From RGIG5612 sp017511185 (GTDB lineage: Bacteria; Bacillota; Clostridia; Lachnospirales; Lachnospiraceae): a stretch of 53,496 nucleotides of DNA. Shown one piece after another: positions 25,644-35,154 of the stretch. The notes under the pieces are model-generated. The model was not told the origin of the DNA. It ran no database searches and saw nothing but the letters and a program-made list of their open reading frames with translations. The stretch spans positions 1-53,496 of the forward strand of contig JAFWLF010000004.1 of assembly GCA_017511185.1 (NCBI GenBank). The letters run 5' to 3'. Numbering within the stretch: the stretch's first letter is position 1; every line of letters starts with the position of its first letter. Both the position numbers and the translations under genes were made by a program.

Positions 25644-26551
25644 TGAATAAACAAGCCCTGTTGAAGAAAACAGAACAAATAAATACGGTGATAGAGGCTT
25701 TTCTGCCGAAAGAAGGAGAGTATGATCAATTGATCGTTAATGCCATGAATTACTCTGTTTTGGCAGGAGGTAAGCGTCTTCGCCCGTTAATGATGCAGAC
25801 GGCTTTTCATGTGTTTGCGAATGACACAGAAGAGCCGGAGATTTTACATCGGTTTATGGCTGCCATCGAATGCATTCATACCTATTCCTTGTGCCATGAT
25901 GATCTTCCGGCAATGGATAATGATATGTACCGCAGAGGGAATCTGACCACTCATGCCAAATATGGTGAAGCCTTTGGCATTCTTGCAGGCGATGGCCTTC
26001 TTAATTATGCATTTGAATTGATCGCAGAAGGGATGCTGCAAGAGGATACTGCAGCTCTTGCGAAAGAGGTACGCGCTTTCTGCGTTTTAGCAGAAAAGGC
26101 AGGTTATAGGGGAATGGTCGGAGGCCAGTCCCTGGATGTTTTTCTGGATCAGACGCAGGATGCAGATACAAAACAGGAACAGCTGGAGTATATTTACCGT
26201 ACCAAGACGTCTGCTTTGTTAGAGGCATCCTTTATGATCGGAGCAATCCTGGCAGGAGCTTCTGAGCAGGAGATATCCATCTTAGAAGATGTTGCAGGCA
26301 AAACCGGTTTTGCATTCCAGATTCAGGATGATATTCTGGATCTGACCGGTGACGAAGAAGTAATTGGAAAACCAATTCACAGTGATGAAAAGAATGGTAA
26401 AAAGACATTTGTTTCATTTGCTGGATTGGAGCAGGCAAAAAAAGCAGTGGAAGAGTATTCCCTGGATGCTATCCGCTTATTGGATGAAATTCCATATCCG
26501 ACCGATGAAATGAAAGAGTTGATCACATACTTAATGGACAGAGATAACTAA
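25643..26551 (+). CDS. ispA: Polyprenyl synthetase (farnesyl diphosphate synthase)
   Basis: A prenyl transferase of 302 residues that condenses isopentenyl diphosphate with allylic diphosphates. The first Asp-rich motif is DDLPAMD (86-92) and the second is QDDILDLTGD near residue 230; GGKRLRP binds diphosphate. The chain length is predicted C15 from family position only. It lies between xseB and dxs, so two isoprenoid genes are adjacent, feeding quinones and the undecaprenyl carrier used by the wall genes. Confidence 0.93.
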   Translation: MNKQALLKKTEQINTVIEAFLPKEGEYDQLIVNAMNYSVLAGGKRLRPLMMQTAFHVFANDTEEPEILHRFMAAIECIHTYSLCHDDLPAMDNDMYRRGNLTTHAKYGEAFGILAGDGLLNYAFELIAEGMLQEDTAALAKEVRAFCVLAEKAGYRGMVGGQSLDVFLDQTQDADTKQEQLEYIYRTKTSALLEASFMIGAILAGASEQEISILEDVAGKTGFAFQIQDDILDLTGDEEVIGKPIHSDEKNGKKTFVSFAGLEQAKKAVEEYSLDAIRLLDEIPYPTDEMKELITYLMDRDN

Positions 26552-26552
26552 T

Positions 26553-28415
26553 ATGATTTTAGATAGAATTCAAAAACCAAACGATATAAAGAATATAAAA
26601 CCGGAAGAATATGAAGAATTAGCCCGTGAGATCAGACGGTTTCTGGTGGATAAAGTCAGTAAGACCGGAGGTCATCTGGCATCCAATCTGGGTGCTGTTG
26701 AGCTGACCATGGCTCTGCATATTTGTCTGGACCTGCCAAAGGATAAGATCGTATGGGATGTAGGACATCAGTCTTATGTCCATAAGATCCTTACCGGAAG
26801 AAAAGATGCGTTTGACACCCTGCGTCAGTACCGGGGACTGAGCGGCTTTCCAAAACGCAGGGAAAGCGAATATGATACATTTAATACCGGACATTCCTCT
26901 ACCAGTATCAGTGCGGCATTAGGTCTGGTTGTTTCAGATGAACTGAACAACGGAAATGATTCCACGGTCGTTGCTGTAATTGGTGATGGCGCTATGACGG
27001 GAGGCCTGGCGCAGGAAGCAATCAATAATGCGTCAAAATTAAAAAGAAATTTTATCATCATTCTGAATGATAACAATATGTCTATTTCCCGGAATGTCGG
27101 AGGCCTTTCTACCTATTTATCGAATGCACGTGCCGGAGAGACTTATATCGAATTGAAGTCCGGTGTACAGAGGACGCTGGAAAAGATTCCTGGGGCCGGC
27201 GAAAAGATCGTTCGCAGTATCAAACGGACCAAGCACAGTATTAAGCAGCTGCTTGTTCCGGGCATGCTTTTTGAAAATATGGGGATCACGTATTTAGGGC
27301 CGGTTGACGGACATAATACAACGGCACTGATCCGTATCATTCAGGAGGCTAAGAATATTGATCATGCTGTTCTGATCCATGTATGTACAAAGAAAGGGAA
27401 AGGGTATGGTCCGGCAATGGAGAATCCATCTCTGTTCCACGGCATCGGACCATTTAATCCAAGAACCGGTCTTCCGAACAATCTGAACGCTCCGCAGTCC
27501 TATACAGATGTATTTGCAGAAGCAATCTGCAGAGAAGCGGGGAAGAATGACAAGATCGTTGCGATTACTGCGGCGATGGAAGACGGAACCGGCCTGGCTA
27601 AATTTCAGGAGAAGTTCCCAAAAAGGTTTTTCGATGTTGGCATTGCAGAATCCCATGCAACTACTTTTGCTGCCGGATTAGCAGTCGGAGGCTTAAAACC
27701 TTTTGTGGCTATCTATTCTTCTTTCCTGCAAAGAGCGTTTGACCAGATCCTTCATGATGTTTGTATTCAAAGCCTTCCGGTTGTTTTTTGCGTCGATCGT
27801 GCAGGTCTTGTGGGAAACGATGGGGAAACACATCAGGGAACATTTGATATTTCCTATTTATCCATCATTCCGAACATGAATATTCTTGTTCCGAAAAATG
27901 CGTGGGAACTGGATGCAGCAATTACATTTGCAGCAACTTTCCCGGCACCTTTGGCGATTCGTTATCCTAGGGGAAAGGCATATACGGGTCTGTCTGAATT
28001 CCGTGAGCCAATCTGTTTTGGTAAAAGTGAGATCATATATAAGGAACGTGATATAGCGATTCTTGCAGTTGGAAGTATGGTAGAGTCTGCTGTCAAGATC
28101 AGGGATGAACTGAAGCAGAAGGGGAAGAACGTATCTTTGGTTAACGCACGTTTTGTAAAACCATTAGATGAAGAAATGCTGGATCAGCTTGCCCAGACAC
28201 ATTCTGTTATCATCACAATGGAAGAAAACGTTATCAACGGCGGGTATGGCATGGCTGTATTACGTTATTACAATACGCGTCATACAAATGTAAAAGTGAT
28301 CAATTTTGCGGTTCCGAATTCTTATGTGGAACAAGGAAGCAGAGATGATCAATTGAAAGAATGCGGACTTGATCTGGAATCTATCCTTAAAAGACTGGAA
28401 ACGGAATTGATATGA
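26553..28415 (+). CDS. dxs: 1-deoxy-D-xylulose-5-phosphate synthase
   Basis: First enzyme of the MEP isoprenoid pathway: condenses pyruvate and glyceraldehyde 3-phosphate using thiamine diphosphate. It has 620 residues. WDVGHQSYVHKILTGR holds the substrate His; the TPP motif is GDGAMTGG (144-151) with NDNNMSIS; the transketolase-like central and C-terminal domains are complete. It starts one base after the ispA stop without a ribosome site, so coupling is likely. It overlaps tlyA by four bases. The cofactor links it to the TPP riboswitch/thiT locus downstream. Confidence 0.96.
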   Translation: MILDRIQKPNDIKNIKPEEYEELAREIRRFLVDKVSKTGGHLASNLGAVELTMALHICLDLPKDKIVWDVGHQSYVHKILTGRKDAFDTLRQYRGLSGFPKRRESEYDTFNTGHSSTSISAALGLVVSDELNNGNDSTVVAVIGDGAMTGGLAQEAINNASKLKRNFIIILNDNNMSISRNVGGLSTYLSNARAGETYIELKSGVQRTLEKIPGAGEKIVRSIKRTKHSIKQLLVPGMLFENMGITYLGPVDGHNTTALIRIIQEAKNIDHAVLIHVCTKKGKGYGPAMENPSLFHGIGPFNPRTGLPNNLNAPQSYTDVFAEAICREAGKNDKIVAITAAMEDGTGLAKFQEKFPKRFFDVGIAESHATTFAAGLAVGGLKPFVAIYSSFLQRAFDQILHDVCIQSLPVVFCVDRAGLVGNDGETHQGTFDISYLSIIPNMNILVPKNAWELDAAITFAATFPAPLAIRYPRGKAYTGLSEFREPICFGKSEIIYKERDIAILAVGSMVESAVKIRDELKQKGKNVSLVNARFVKPLDEEMLDQLAQTHSVIITMEENVINGGYGMAVLRYYNTRHTNVKVINFAVPNSYVEQGSRDDQLKECGLDLESILKRLETELI

Positions 28416-29215
28416 AAAAGAGACTGGATGAACTAGTCTGCGAACAGAATCCTGAATTATCAAAAACTGCTGCACAGCGCATCATCATGAGCGGTGTTGT
28501 TTACGTACAGCAGCAAAAGGAAACGAAGCCGGGCAGTATGTTTCTGGATGATACACAAGTTGAGATCCGGGGAGGCAGCATCAAATATGTCAGCCGGGGA
28601 GGATTAAAACTGGAAAAAGCTATGGAAGTGTTTTCCTGCGACCTGAAAGGAAAGGTCTGCATGGACATTGGTTCTTCTACCGGCGGCTTTACCGATTGTA
28701 TGCTGCAAAACGGAGCAGTGAAAGTATATGCTGTCGATGTAGGAAAAGGGCAGCTCCATTATAAACTCCGTCAGGATGAACGAGTCGTTGTGATGGAAAA
28801 AACGAATATTCGTTATGTAACTCCTGACATGATAGCTGAGCCGATTCAGTTTGCCAGTGTGGATGTATCCTTTATTTCTCTGACATTAGTGATTCCGGCC
28901 GCGTTGCCGCTTTTAGATGATAATAAAAATCTGGTCATGCTGATCAAACCACAGTTTGAAGCCGGGAAAGAAAAAGTTGGGAAAAAGGGTGTTGTCCGTG
29001 ATCCGAAGACCCATGAAGAAGTAATCGAAAAGATCGTCAGGTTTTCTGAGGAGAAGGGTCTGCAAGTAGAAGGTCTGACGTTTTCTCCGGTAAGAGGACC
29101 GGAAGGAAATATAGAATACCTGATCCGTGTCAGCAAAAAAGAGGATTTAATCCCATTTGAAGATGACAAAATTAAAGAAGTCGTGAAAGAGGCGCACGAG
29201 GTACTGGATAAATGA
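28412..29215 (+). CDS. tlyA: TlyA-family rRNA 2'-O-methyltransferase
   Basis: A protein of 267 residues with an N-terminal S4 RNA-binding domain (about 1-60, RLDELVCEQ start) and an FtsJ-type methyltransferase fold with the SAM motif DIGSSTGGFTDCML near residue 88. TlyA proteins methylate ribosomal RNA cytidines in some bacteria and are also annotated as haemolysins; the RNA role is better supported. It is located in the conserved dxs-tlyA-nadK order and uses ATGA overlaps on both sides. Confidence 0.92.
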   Translation: MKKRLDELVCEQNPELSKTAAQRIIMSGVVYVQQQKETKPGSMFLDDTQVEIRGGSIKYVSRGGLKLEKAMEVFSCDLKGKVCMDIGSSTGGFTDCMLQNGAVKVYAVDVGKGQLHYKLRQDERVVVMEKTNIRYVTPDMIAEPIQFASVDVSFISLTLVIPAALPLLDDNKNLVMLIKPQFEAGKEKVGKKGVVRDPKTHEEVIEKIVRFSEEKGLQVEGLTFSPVRGPEGNIEYLIRVSKKEDLIPFEDDKIKEVVKEAHEVLDK

Positions 29216-30069
29216 AAAACTTTTATATGGTAACAAATACCTTTAAAGATCCAAACAGGGAGTACTCTGGGAAAATCTGCTCTTTTCTGGAGCAGCACGG
29301 CATGCATTGTTCTGGGAATATGTATTCTAAGGAAATCGTAGATCAGGGATATCTGTATGCTGATCCTGCACAGGTACCGGCAGATACAGAACTGATCATT
29401 GTGATTGGCGGCGATGGTACCTTTATTCATACGGCGAAAGATCTGATCGATCTGCAGGTTCCGATCATTGGCATTAATATGGGAAATCTTGGATATCTGA
29501 CAGAAATAGATGCTAATCACTATGAAAATGACCTGGAGCAGCTGGCGGAGGGAAATTATCATGTGGAAGACCGTATGCTGATCGATGGGGAGATCCTTCG
29601 TGATGGTCAGGTGATCAACCGAGATATTGCATTAAACGACGTTGTATTAAATCGCAGCCAGACGTTAGGGATCATAGACTATGAAGTTCGCGTTAATCAG
29701 AAGTTTTTAAACAGGTACAGCGCGGACGGCATCATCTTATCCACACCGACCGGATCTACCGGCTATAACCTTTCTGCCGGAGGACCAGTCGTCTATCCAA
29801 GTGCAGAGATCATCTTAGCGACACCGATCTGTGCCCATACATTGAATTCCAGAACGATCGTTTTCTCTGCAGATGCTGAGATTGAAGTGGTCGTGAAAGG
29901 AAGGTCTTCGGAACGAAATCAGCAGAAGATCGTATCTTTTGACGGACAGAGTGAGATCGTATTAGAAAATGAAGATGTGATCCGTGTACGGAAATCTGAT
30001 AAGATCACAAAGATCCTGCGTTTGGATGATATCAGCTTTGTTGAACACCTGGGAAAGAAAATGAGGTAA
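29212..30069 (+). CDS. nadK: NAD kinase
   Basis: Phosphorylates NAD to NADP. It has 285 residues, with GGDGT (66-70) for the phosphate donor, NMGNLGYLTEI, and the substrate loop TPTGSTGYNLSAGGPVV. The start overlaps tlyA (ATGA). In Firmicutes recN/argR often follow, but here gpmI follows after two bases, a local arrangement worth noting. Confidence 0.95.
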   Translation: MKNFYMVTNTFKDPNREYSGKICSFLEQHGMHCSGNMYSKEIVDQGYLYADPAQVPADTELIIVIGGDGTFIHTAKDLIDLQVPIIGINMGNLGYLTEIDANHYENDLEQLAEGNYHVEDRMLIDGEILRDGQVINRDIALNDVVLNRSQTLGIIDYEVRVNQKFLNRYSADGIILSTPTGSTGYNLSAGGPVVYPSAEIILATPICAHTLNSRTIVFSADAEIEVVVKGRSSERNQQKIVSFDGQSEIVLENEDVIRVRKSDKITKILRLDDISFVEHLGKKMR

Positions 30070-30071
30070 AC

Positions 30072-31616
30072 ATGAAGAAACCAGTCGTACTGATGATATT
30101 GGATGGCTTTGGTCTCAGTGAGGAGACCAGGGGAAATGCAATTGCTGCGGCCAAAACACCGATCATAGACGGATTGATGAAGGAATACCCTTTTGTAAAA
30201 GGCTACGCCAGCGGTCTGGCAGTTGGTCTTCCGGATGGCCAGATGGGAAATTCCGAGGTAGGCCATCTGAATATGGGAGCGGGAAGGGTCGTATATCAGG
30301 ACCTCACCAGGATCACCAAATCCATTGAAGACGGTGACTTTTTTGAAAAGGAAGAATTGCTTGAGGCTATTGAAAACTGCAAATCACATGGTTCTGATCT
30401 GCATCTTTACGGATTGATGTCTGATGGAGGTGTGCACAGTGATATCCGGCATCTGTATGCCTTATTGAAACTTTGCAGACAGAAAGAACTGGACAGAGTT
30501 TATATTCATTGCTTTATGGATGGAAGAGATACCTCTCCTACATCCGGAATTGATTATATTCGTGAACTGATAAAGGAAACCGAAACCATCGGCGTTGGAC
30601 AGATTGCTTCTATCTGCGGAAGATATTACGCCATGGACAGGGATAACAGATGGGAAAGAGTAGAAAAAGCTTATCGCAGTCTTGTCTTTGGTGAGGGAAT
30701 CCGGGAAGAAGATCCTATCCTTGCTATGCAGCATTCCTATGACAGGGAGATCACGGATGAGTTTATCGAACCGGTCGTGATCGAAAAAGACGGGAAACCA
30801 CTTTCTTTGATAAAAGCAAATGATTCTGTAATTTTCTTTAATTTCCGTCCGGACCGGGCAAGAGAGATCAGCCGTACTTTTTGCTGTGACGATTTTGATG
30901 GATTTGACAGAGGTGCGCGTTTCCCTGTTTGTTATGTTTGTTTCACGGATTACGATAAGACAATTCCAAATAAATCCGTTGTTTTTAAAGAAGAGGAAAT
31001 CGTAAATACCTTTGGAGCTTATATTGCATCTCATAATCTGAGGCAGGCAAGGATTGCGGAAACCGAAAAATACGCACATGTAACATTTTTCTTTAACGGA
31101 GGTGTGGAACAGCCAAATCCGTTGGAAGACCGTTTTCTGATCCCTTCCCCGAAAGTGGCTACATATGATCTGCAGCCGGAAATGAGTGCGTATGAAGTGT
31201 GTGATACTCTGACGGGAAAAATCCGTTCCGGAGAATACGACTGCATTATTATTAATTTCGCTAATCCGGATATGGTTGGACATACAGGCATAATGCCCGC
31301 CGTGGTTAAGGCTATTGAAACAATAGACTCCTGTGTGGGGAAAGTTGTAGAGGCGATCAAAGAAACGGACGGTGTTCTTTTCCTTTGTGCCGATCACGGC
31401 AATGCAGAAGAACTGATCAATCTGGAAACGAATGAACCATGGACGGCGCATACTACAAATCCTGTCCCGTTTATATTGATCAATGGGCCGAAAGGGGCTG
31501 CCCTGCGGGAAAACGGGAAGCTTTGCGATATTGCCCCGACCCTGTTAGAATTATTAGGATTAGAACAGCCGGCAGAGATGACCGGAAAAAGTTTACTGAT
31601 TTCATCATCAGATTGA
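30072..31616 (+). CDS. gpmI: 2,3-bisphosphoglycerate-independent phosphoglycerate mutase
   Basis: Interconverts 3- and 2-phosphoglycerate using two Mn ions. It has 514 residues of the alkaline phosphatase fold. The first metal Asp is in MILDGFGL; the phosphorylated Ser is S61 in GQMGNSEVGHLNMGAGR; the second metal set lies in CADHGNAEELI and TAHTTNPVPFI. AGGTAA precedes the ATG. It is the last gene of the nusB-gpmI run and the third glycolytic gene in the window. Confidence 0.96.
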   Translation: MKKPVVLMILDGFGLSEETRGNAIAAAKTPIIDGLMKEYPFVKGYASGLAVGLPDGQMGNSEVGHLNMGAGRVVYQDLTRITKSIEDGDFFEKEELLEAIENCKSHGSDLHLYGLMSDGGVHSDIRHLYALLKLCRQKELDRVYIHCFMDGRDTSPTSGIDYIRELIKETETIGVGQIASICGRYYAMDRDNRWERVEKAYRSLVFGEGIREEDPILAMQHSYDREITDEFIEPVVIEKDGKPLSLIKANDSVIFFNFRPDRAREISRTFCCDDFDGFDRGARFPVCYVCFTDYDKTIPNKSVVFKEEEIVNTFGAYIASHNLRQARIAETEKYAHVTFFFNGGVEQPNPLEDRFLIPSPKVATYDLQPEMSAYEVCDTLTGKIRSGEYDCIIINFANPDMVGHTGIMPAVVKAIETIDSCVGKVVEAIKETDGVLFLCADHGNAEELINLETNEPWTAHTTNPVPFILINGPKGAALRENGKLCDIAPTLLELLGLEQPAEMTGKSLLISSSD

Positions 31617-31635
31617 CGTTAGGAGGATGAACAGA

Positions 31636-32994
31636 TTGGATAACAGACAAAACAGACGCCCTGAAAGCACAAACCGAAGACCAGCACAGAGCGCTCCGCG
31701 CAGGACAAACGGAAATCAAGCCAGAAGGCCATCTCCGGAAGCTGTCAGAAGAGCACAGGAAAGAGAAAAGAGAAGAAAACAGGCTCGCCTGCTGCGTATT
31801 CTTGCTATCGTGCTGTGCGTGATCGTTATTGCCATTGTGGTTGTCATAGCGGTCTCCTGCAGCAAAAAGAAAAACAGAGGAAGTGATGAGCCGGTGGTTC
31901 AGCCTACCACAGAAGAAGTTGTTACGCTGCCGGAAAAATCAACGGTGGAACTGATCGCGGTTGGTGATGTGCTGATGCATACACCTCTATTAAACTATGC
32001 AGATAATGGTGATGGAACATATGACTTCAACAGTATTTTTGCTGTTATGAAAGATGATATTTCCCGCGCCGATATAGCAGTCTGCAATCAGGAAACCCCG
32101 GTCGATCCGTATTCAGACCCTGACGGAGGCATCCATTTTATTTTCAATACGCCTACAGAAATTGTTGACGCAGAGATCAATGCAGGGTTTGATGTCGCAA
32201 CGCAGAGCTCTAACCATACTTATGACATGGGATCGGAAGGCGTGATCAATACCGTTAATTATTGGAGAAGCAGAGCAGATCAGATCAAAATGATCGGAGC
32301 AAATGCTTCACAGGAAGACCGGGATACGATCTTTGTATATGAAAAGAATGGCATTAAAATTGCAATGCTGAACTACACGTATGGTCTGAATGGCTTTGAG
32401 ATGCCTTATGACATGCAGTATCTGGTCACCCTGATCGATGATGAAAACTATGATCTGATCGTTTCAGATATCAAACGAGCAAAAGAAATGGCTGATTTTG
32501 TTATCGTATTCCCGCACTGGGGCACAGAAGATCTGGTTGGAGACATCACGGATTTCCAGGATTACTGGGGGAAAGTCTTTACCGAAGCTGGTGCAGACCT
32601 GATCATAGGTACACATCCGCATGTTTGTGAGAAGATCGAATGGATCACTGCTGATAACGGTAATCGTGCACTTTGCTATTACTCGATCGGCAACTATGCG
32701 TCCAATCAGCAGGAAACACCGGAAGTATTAGGCGGTATGGCAAAGGTTCGGATCGTGAAAGAAAACGGCAGTACCTATATTGATGAAAGTGCAACCGGCG
32801 TTGTTCCGGTCGTCACACACAATATCCCAATGGGTGGATTTACGCAGAATGTAGTTTGCTATAAACTGCAGGATTATTCTGAAGCATTAGCGGAAGAACA
32901 TGATATTTATGTCAATGGCAGGGACTATTTCAATTATGACCGCTTAAATGAACTGGCAAATGAGATCTTCGGTTCCTGGATCATTCAATATTAA
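31636..32994 (+). CDS. CapA-family metallophosphatase (first of a tandem pair)
   Basis: A protein of 452 residues from a TTG at 31636. This start is chosen because AGGAGG (31621-31626) is nine bases upstream and the downstream paralogue also begins MDNR; the ATG at 31627 touches the ribosome site. A basic Arg/Asn-rich tail, one membrane helix (about 50-72) and an external PGA_cap/CapA domain follow. Metal-site segments are GDVLMH, NQETPV, SSNHTYDMG, FPHWG and GTHPHV. CapA relatives take part in poly-glutamate capsule or other envelope work; the substrate is unknown. Confidence 0.85.
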   Translation: MDNRQNRRPESTNRRPAQSAPRRTNGNQARRPSPEAVRRAQEREKRRKQARLLRILAIVLCVIVIAIVVVIAVSCSKKKNRGSDEPVVQPTTEEVVTLPEKSTVELIAVGDVLMHTPLLNYADNGDGTYDFNSIFAVMKDDISRADIAVCNQETPVDPYSDPDGGIHFIFNTPTEIVDAEINAGFDVATQSSNHTYDMGSEGVINTVNYWRSRADQIKMIGANASQEDRDTIFVYEKNGIKIAMLNYTYGLNGFEMPYDMQYLVTLIDDENYDLIVSDIKRAKEMADFVIVFPHWGTEDLVGDITDFQDYWGKVFTEAGADLIIGTHPHVCEKIEWITADNGNRALCYYSIGNYASNQQETPEVLGGMAKVRIVKENGSTYIDESATGVVPVVTHNIPMGGFTQNVVCYKLQDYSEALAEEHDIYVNGRDYFNYDRLNELANEIFGSWIIQY

Positions 32995-32996
32995 TT

Positions 32997-34301
32997 ATGG
33001 ACAATAGAAACAATCGGAAAAGAAGCAGCACAAATAGGAGTTCTTCCAACAGAAGCAGGCAGGCAGCTATAGCCAGACGTAAGAAACAAAGACAGCGTCT
33101 GATCATCCGGATCATTACGGTCCTGGTTGCAGTAGCTTTGATCGCAACTTTTGTGTTGGGAGCGATTTCATGCAATCACAAGAAAAAGAATGAACCGCAG
33201 CCGGAAACAGAAAATGTGACGACAGAAGCTATTTCCCAGGAAGATGGGAAGAAACAAGTCACTTTAGCTGCAGTCGGCGATATTATTGCGCATGATACTA
33301 TTTTAAATCTGGCCGAAACAGGGAATGGGTATGATTTTTCCTCTCTGTTTGCCTTATTGAAAAATGATATCTCTTCCGTGGATCTGGCGATTGCCAATGT
33401 GGAGACACCATTAGGCGGCGGTCCTTATACCGGTTATCCGAGTTTTAATACGCCGGATGAAATGGGACTGGCGGTGATCGATGCAGGATTTGATGTTGCG
33501 CTGCAGGCATCGAATCATTCTATGGATTCCGGGACGGACGGAATCAGGCATGCCATCCGTTTCTGGAAGAGCCATGCGGATCAGATTTTAATGGTGGGTC
33601 TGCACGATTCTGCGGAAGAAGAGTCACAAATACCGATCATTACTGTAAATGGCATTTCTATTGCAGTATTAAACTATACTTATGGATTGAACGGATATGA
33701 ACTTCCTTATGAGGAAGATTATCTGATCACACTAATGAATGACGGAACAAGGGACTTTATCAGAGATCAGGTAGAAAGAGCTTCTTCCCAGGCAGATTTT
33801 GTTATTGTCTGTCCGCATTGGGGAGAAGAAAACCGGGTCGGTGAGCCAACCTATGAGCAGGAAGACTGGGCAATGCTGTTCACAGAGGCTGGTGCAGATC
33901 TGATCCTCGGGACGCATCCGCATGTTATTGAAGATATTGAATGGATCACAGCCGATAACGGTAACAAGGCACTTTGTTATTATTCTTTAGGGAACTTCGT
34001 TTCTAATCAGCAGTATACAGATCTGGTATTGGGCGGCATGGCGTATCTTGTAATTGAACAGGATGATCAGGGGACACATATCAAGGAAGACAGTGCGAAA
34101 GTGATCCCAGTTGTTACACATAATGATAAAACAGGTGACCCGGTTGTTATCCAGACATATTATCTGGCAGATTACACACAGGATCTGGCAGATGTCCATG
34201 ATACGTATTTATCCTTTGACGGAGACTTTTCTGTATCACTGCTCGAACAGAAAGCAGGTAGTGTTTTCGGTTCATGGATGATCGATCGGATCCCGCATTA
34301 G
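32997..34301 (+). CDS. CapA-family metallophosphatase (second of a tandem pair)
   Basis: A protein of 434 residues with the same plan as the gene before it: basic MDNRNNRKR tail, a membrane helix (about 39-60), a short Glu/Thr linker and the CapA domain with GDIIAHD, NVETPL, ASNHSMDSG, CPHWG and GTHPHV. The pair arose by duplication and has since diverged clearly at the protein level. It starts two bases after the first gene without a ribosome site. Both proteins keep the metal residues, so both are probably active. Confidence 0.85.
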   Translation: MDNRNNRKRSSTNRSSSNRSRQAAIARRKKQRQRLIIRIITVLVAVALIATFVLGAISCNHKKKNEPQPETENVTTEAISQEDGKKQVTLAAVGDIIAHDTILNLAETGNGYDFSSLFALLKNDISSVDLAIANVETPLGGGPYTGYPSFNTPDEMGLAVIDAGFDVALQASNHSMDSGTDGIRHAIRFWKSHADQILMVGLHDSAEEESQIPIITVNGISIAVLNYTYGLNGYELPYEEDYLITLMNDGTRDFIRDQVERASSQADFVIVCPHWGEENRVGEPTYEQEDWAMLFTEAGADLILGTHPHVIEDIEWITADNGNKALCYYSLGNFVSNQQYTDLVLGGMAYLVIEQDDQGTHIKEDSAKVIPVVTHNDKTGDPVVIQTYYLADYTQDLADVHDTYLSFDGDFSVSLLEQKAGSVFGSWMIDRIPH

Positions 34302-34308
34302 AATAAGT

Positions 34309-34346
34309 AAAAACCCGTATTTTATCCTTGCCTTTGAGGGTTTTTT
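34309..34346 (+). terminator. Terminator after the CapA pair
   Basis: AAAACCC pairs with GGGTTTT across a 21-base loop and ends in a T6 run. The long loop makes it a weaker call. Confidence 0.5.
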
Positions 34347-34347
34347 A

Positions 34348-34356
34348 TGTTATTAT
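34348..34356 (+). promoter_or_regulatory. secG: Extended -10 promoter for secG
   Basis: TG, one base, then TATTAT (TGTTATTAT) lies directly after the CapA terminator. The start of transcription is predicted near 34363, 28 bases before secG. Confidence 0.5.
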
Positions 34357-34390
34357 TTCTCGCAGTTGTTAATTAGATGGAGGTTATGTT

Positions 34391-34636
34391 TTGTTTTACT
34401 TGATTGCAACAATTATAGTTACTATAGCGAGTGTTATTTTGATCATTGCGGTCTGCCTGCAGGAAGGTAAATCCGCAGGGCTTTCCGGTTCTATCAGCGG
34501 TGGTTCTGAAACATACTGGAGCAGGAATAAAGGCCGGTCCAAGGAAGGTAGGCTGGAAAAGATCACGATCATCATGATGGTTATCTTCTTCGTAGCGGCC
34601 ATACTGCTGAACGTGGGGCTCTTCACAAAATTTTGA
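34391..34636 (+). CDS. secG: Preprotein translocase subunit SecG
   Basis: A membrane protein of 81 residues with two helices (about 2-24 and 58-79) separated by the conserved cytoplasmic loop LQEGKSAGLSGSISGGSETYW (family signature, shown in part as QEGKSAGLSG). It is part of the SecYEG channel. The start is TTG at 34391, six bases after GGAGGTT; a nearby ATG at 34386 is out of frame. A strong terminator follows at once. Confidence 0.95.
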   Translation: MFYLIATIIVTIASVILIIAVCLQEGKSAGLSGSISGGSETYWSRNKGRSKEGRLEKITIIMMVIFFVAAILLNVGLFTKF

Positions 34637-34645
34637 TCAATTACA

Positions 34646-34671
34646 ACACTCTCACATGAGAGTGTTTTTTT
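34646..34671 (+). terminator. secG terminator
   Basis: A perfect stem ACACTCTCA / TGAGAGTGT with a minimal CA loop, followed by T7. It lies only six bases before the smpB start codon. Confidence 0.88.
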
Positions 34672-34676
34672 GAAAT

Positions 34677-35141
34677 ATGGAAAACATAAAACTGATCGCA
34701 AACAACAAAAAAGCATATCACGACTACTTTGTGGAAGATACTTATGAAGCGGGGATCTCTCTGAAAGGAACGGAGGTCAAATCCCTGCGGATGGGGAAAT
34801 GCAACATTAAAGAAGCATTTATCAAGGATCGAAACGGAGAAATGTTTGTATACGGAATGAATATCTCTCCGTATGAAAAAGGGAACATCTTTAACCGGGA
34901 TCCTCTCCGAATCAGAAAACTTCTTCTGCACAAAGATGAGATCCGAAAGATCATGCAGAAAACATCCCAGCAGGGATATACCGTGATCCCATTAAAGGTC
35001 TATTTTAAAGACAGCCTTTGTAAGGTGGAGATTGGTCTGTGCAAAGGTAAAAAGCTTTATGATAAGAGAGAAGCTATCGCAAAGAAAGACCAGAAGAGAG
35101 AAGCAGAACGCGATCTGAAGATCCGGAATCTGAAACAGTAA
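34677..35141 (+). CDS. smpB: SsrA-binding protein SmpB
   Basis: A tmRNA partner of 154 residues for rescue of stalled ribosomes. The family start KLIANNKKAYHDYF, the central SLKGTEVKSLR and the C-terminal basic tail (KLYDKREAIAKKDQKREAERD) are all present. No ribosome site is visible, and the gene begins right behind the secG terminator, so its mRNA either comes from read-through or begins very close to the start codon. Its RNA partner ssrA lies 2.7 kb downstream. Confidence 0.96.
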   Translation: MENIKLIANNKKAYHDYFVEDTYEAGISLKGTEVKSLRMGKCNIKEAFIKDRNGEMFVYGMNISPYEKGNIFNRDPLRIRKLLLHKDEIRKIMQKTSQQGYTVIPLKVYFKDSLCKVEIGLCKGKKLYDKREAIAKKDQKREAERDLKIRNLKQ

Positions 35142-35154
35142 AGGAATAGGAAGT

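Noticed and set aside
30462..31451. Long antisense open frame (329 codons) opposite gpmI
   Set aside because: It is a shadow of a highly conserved gene, with no ribosome site and no family resemblance.
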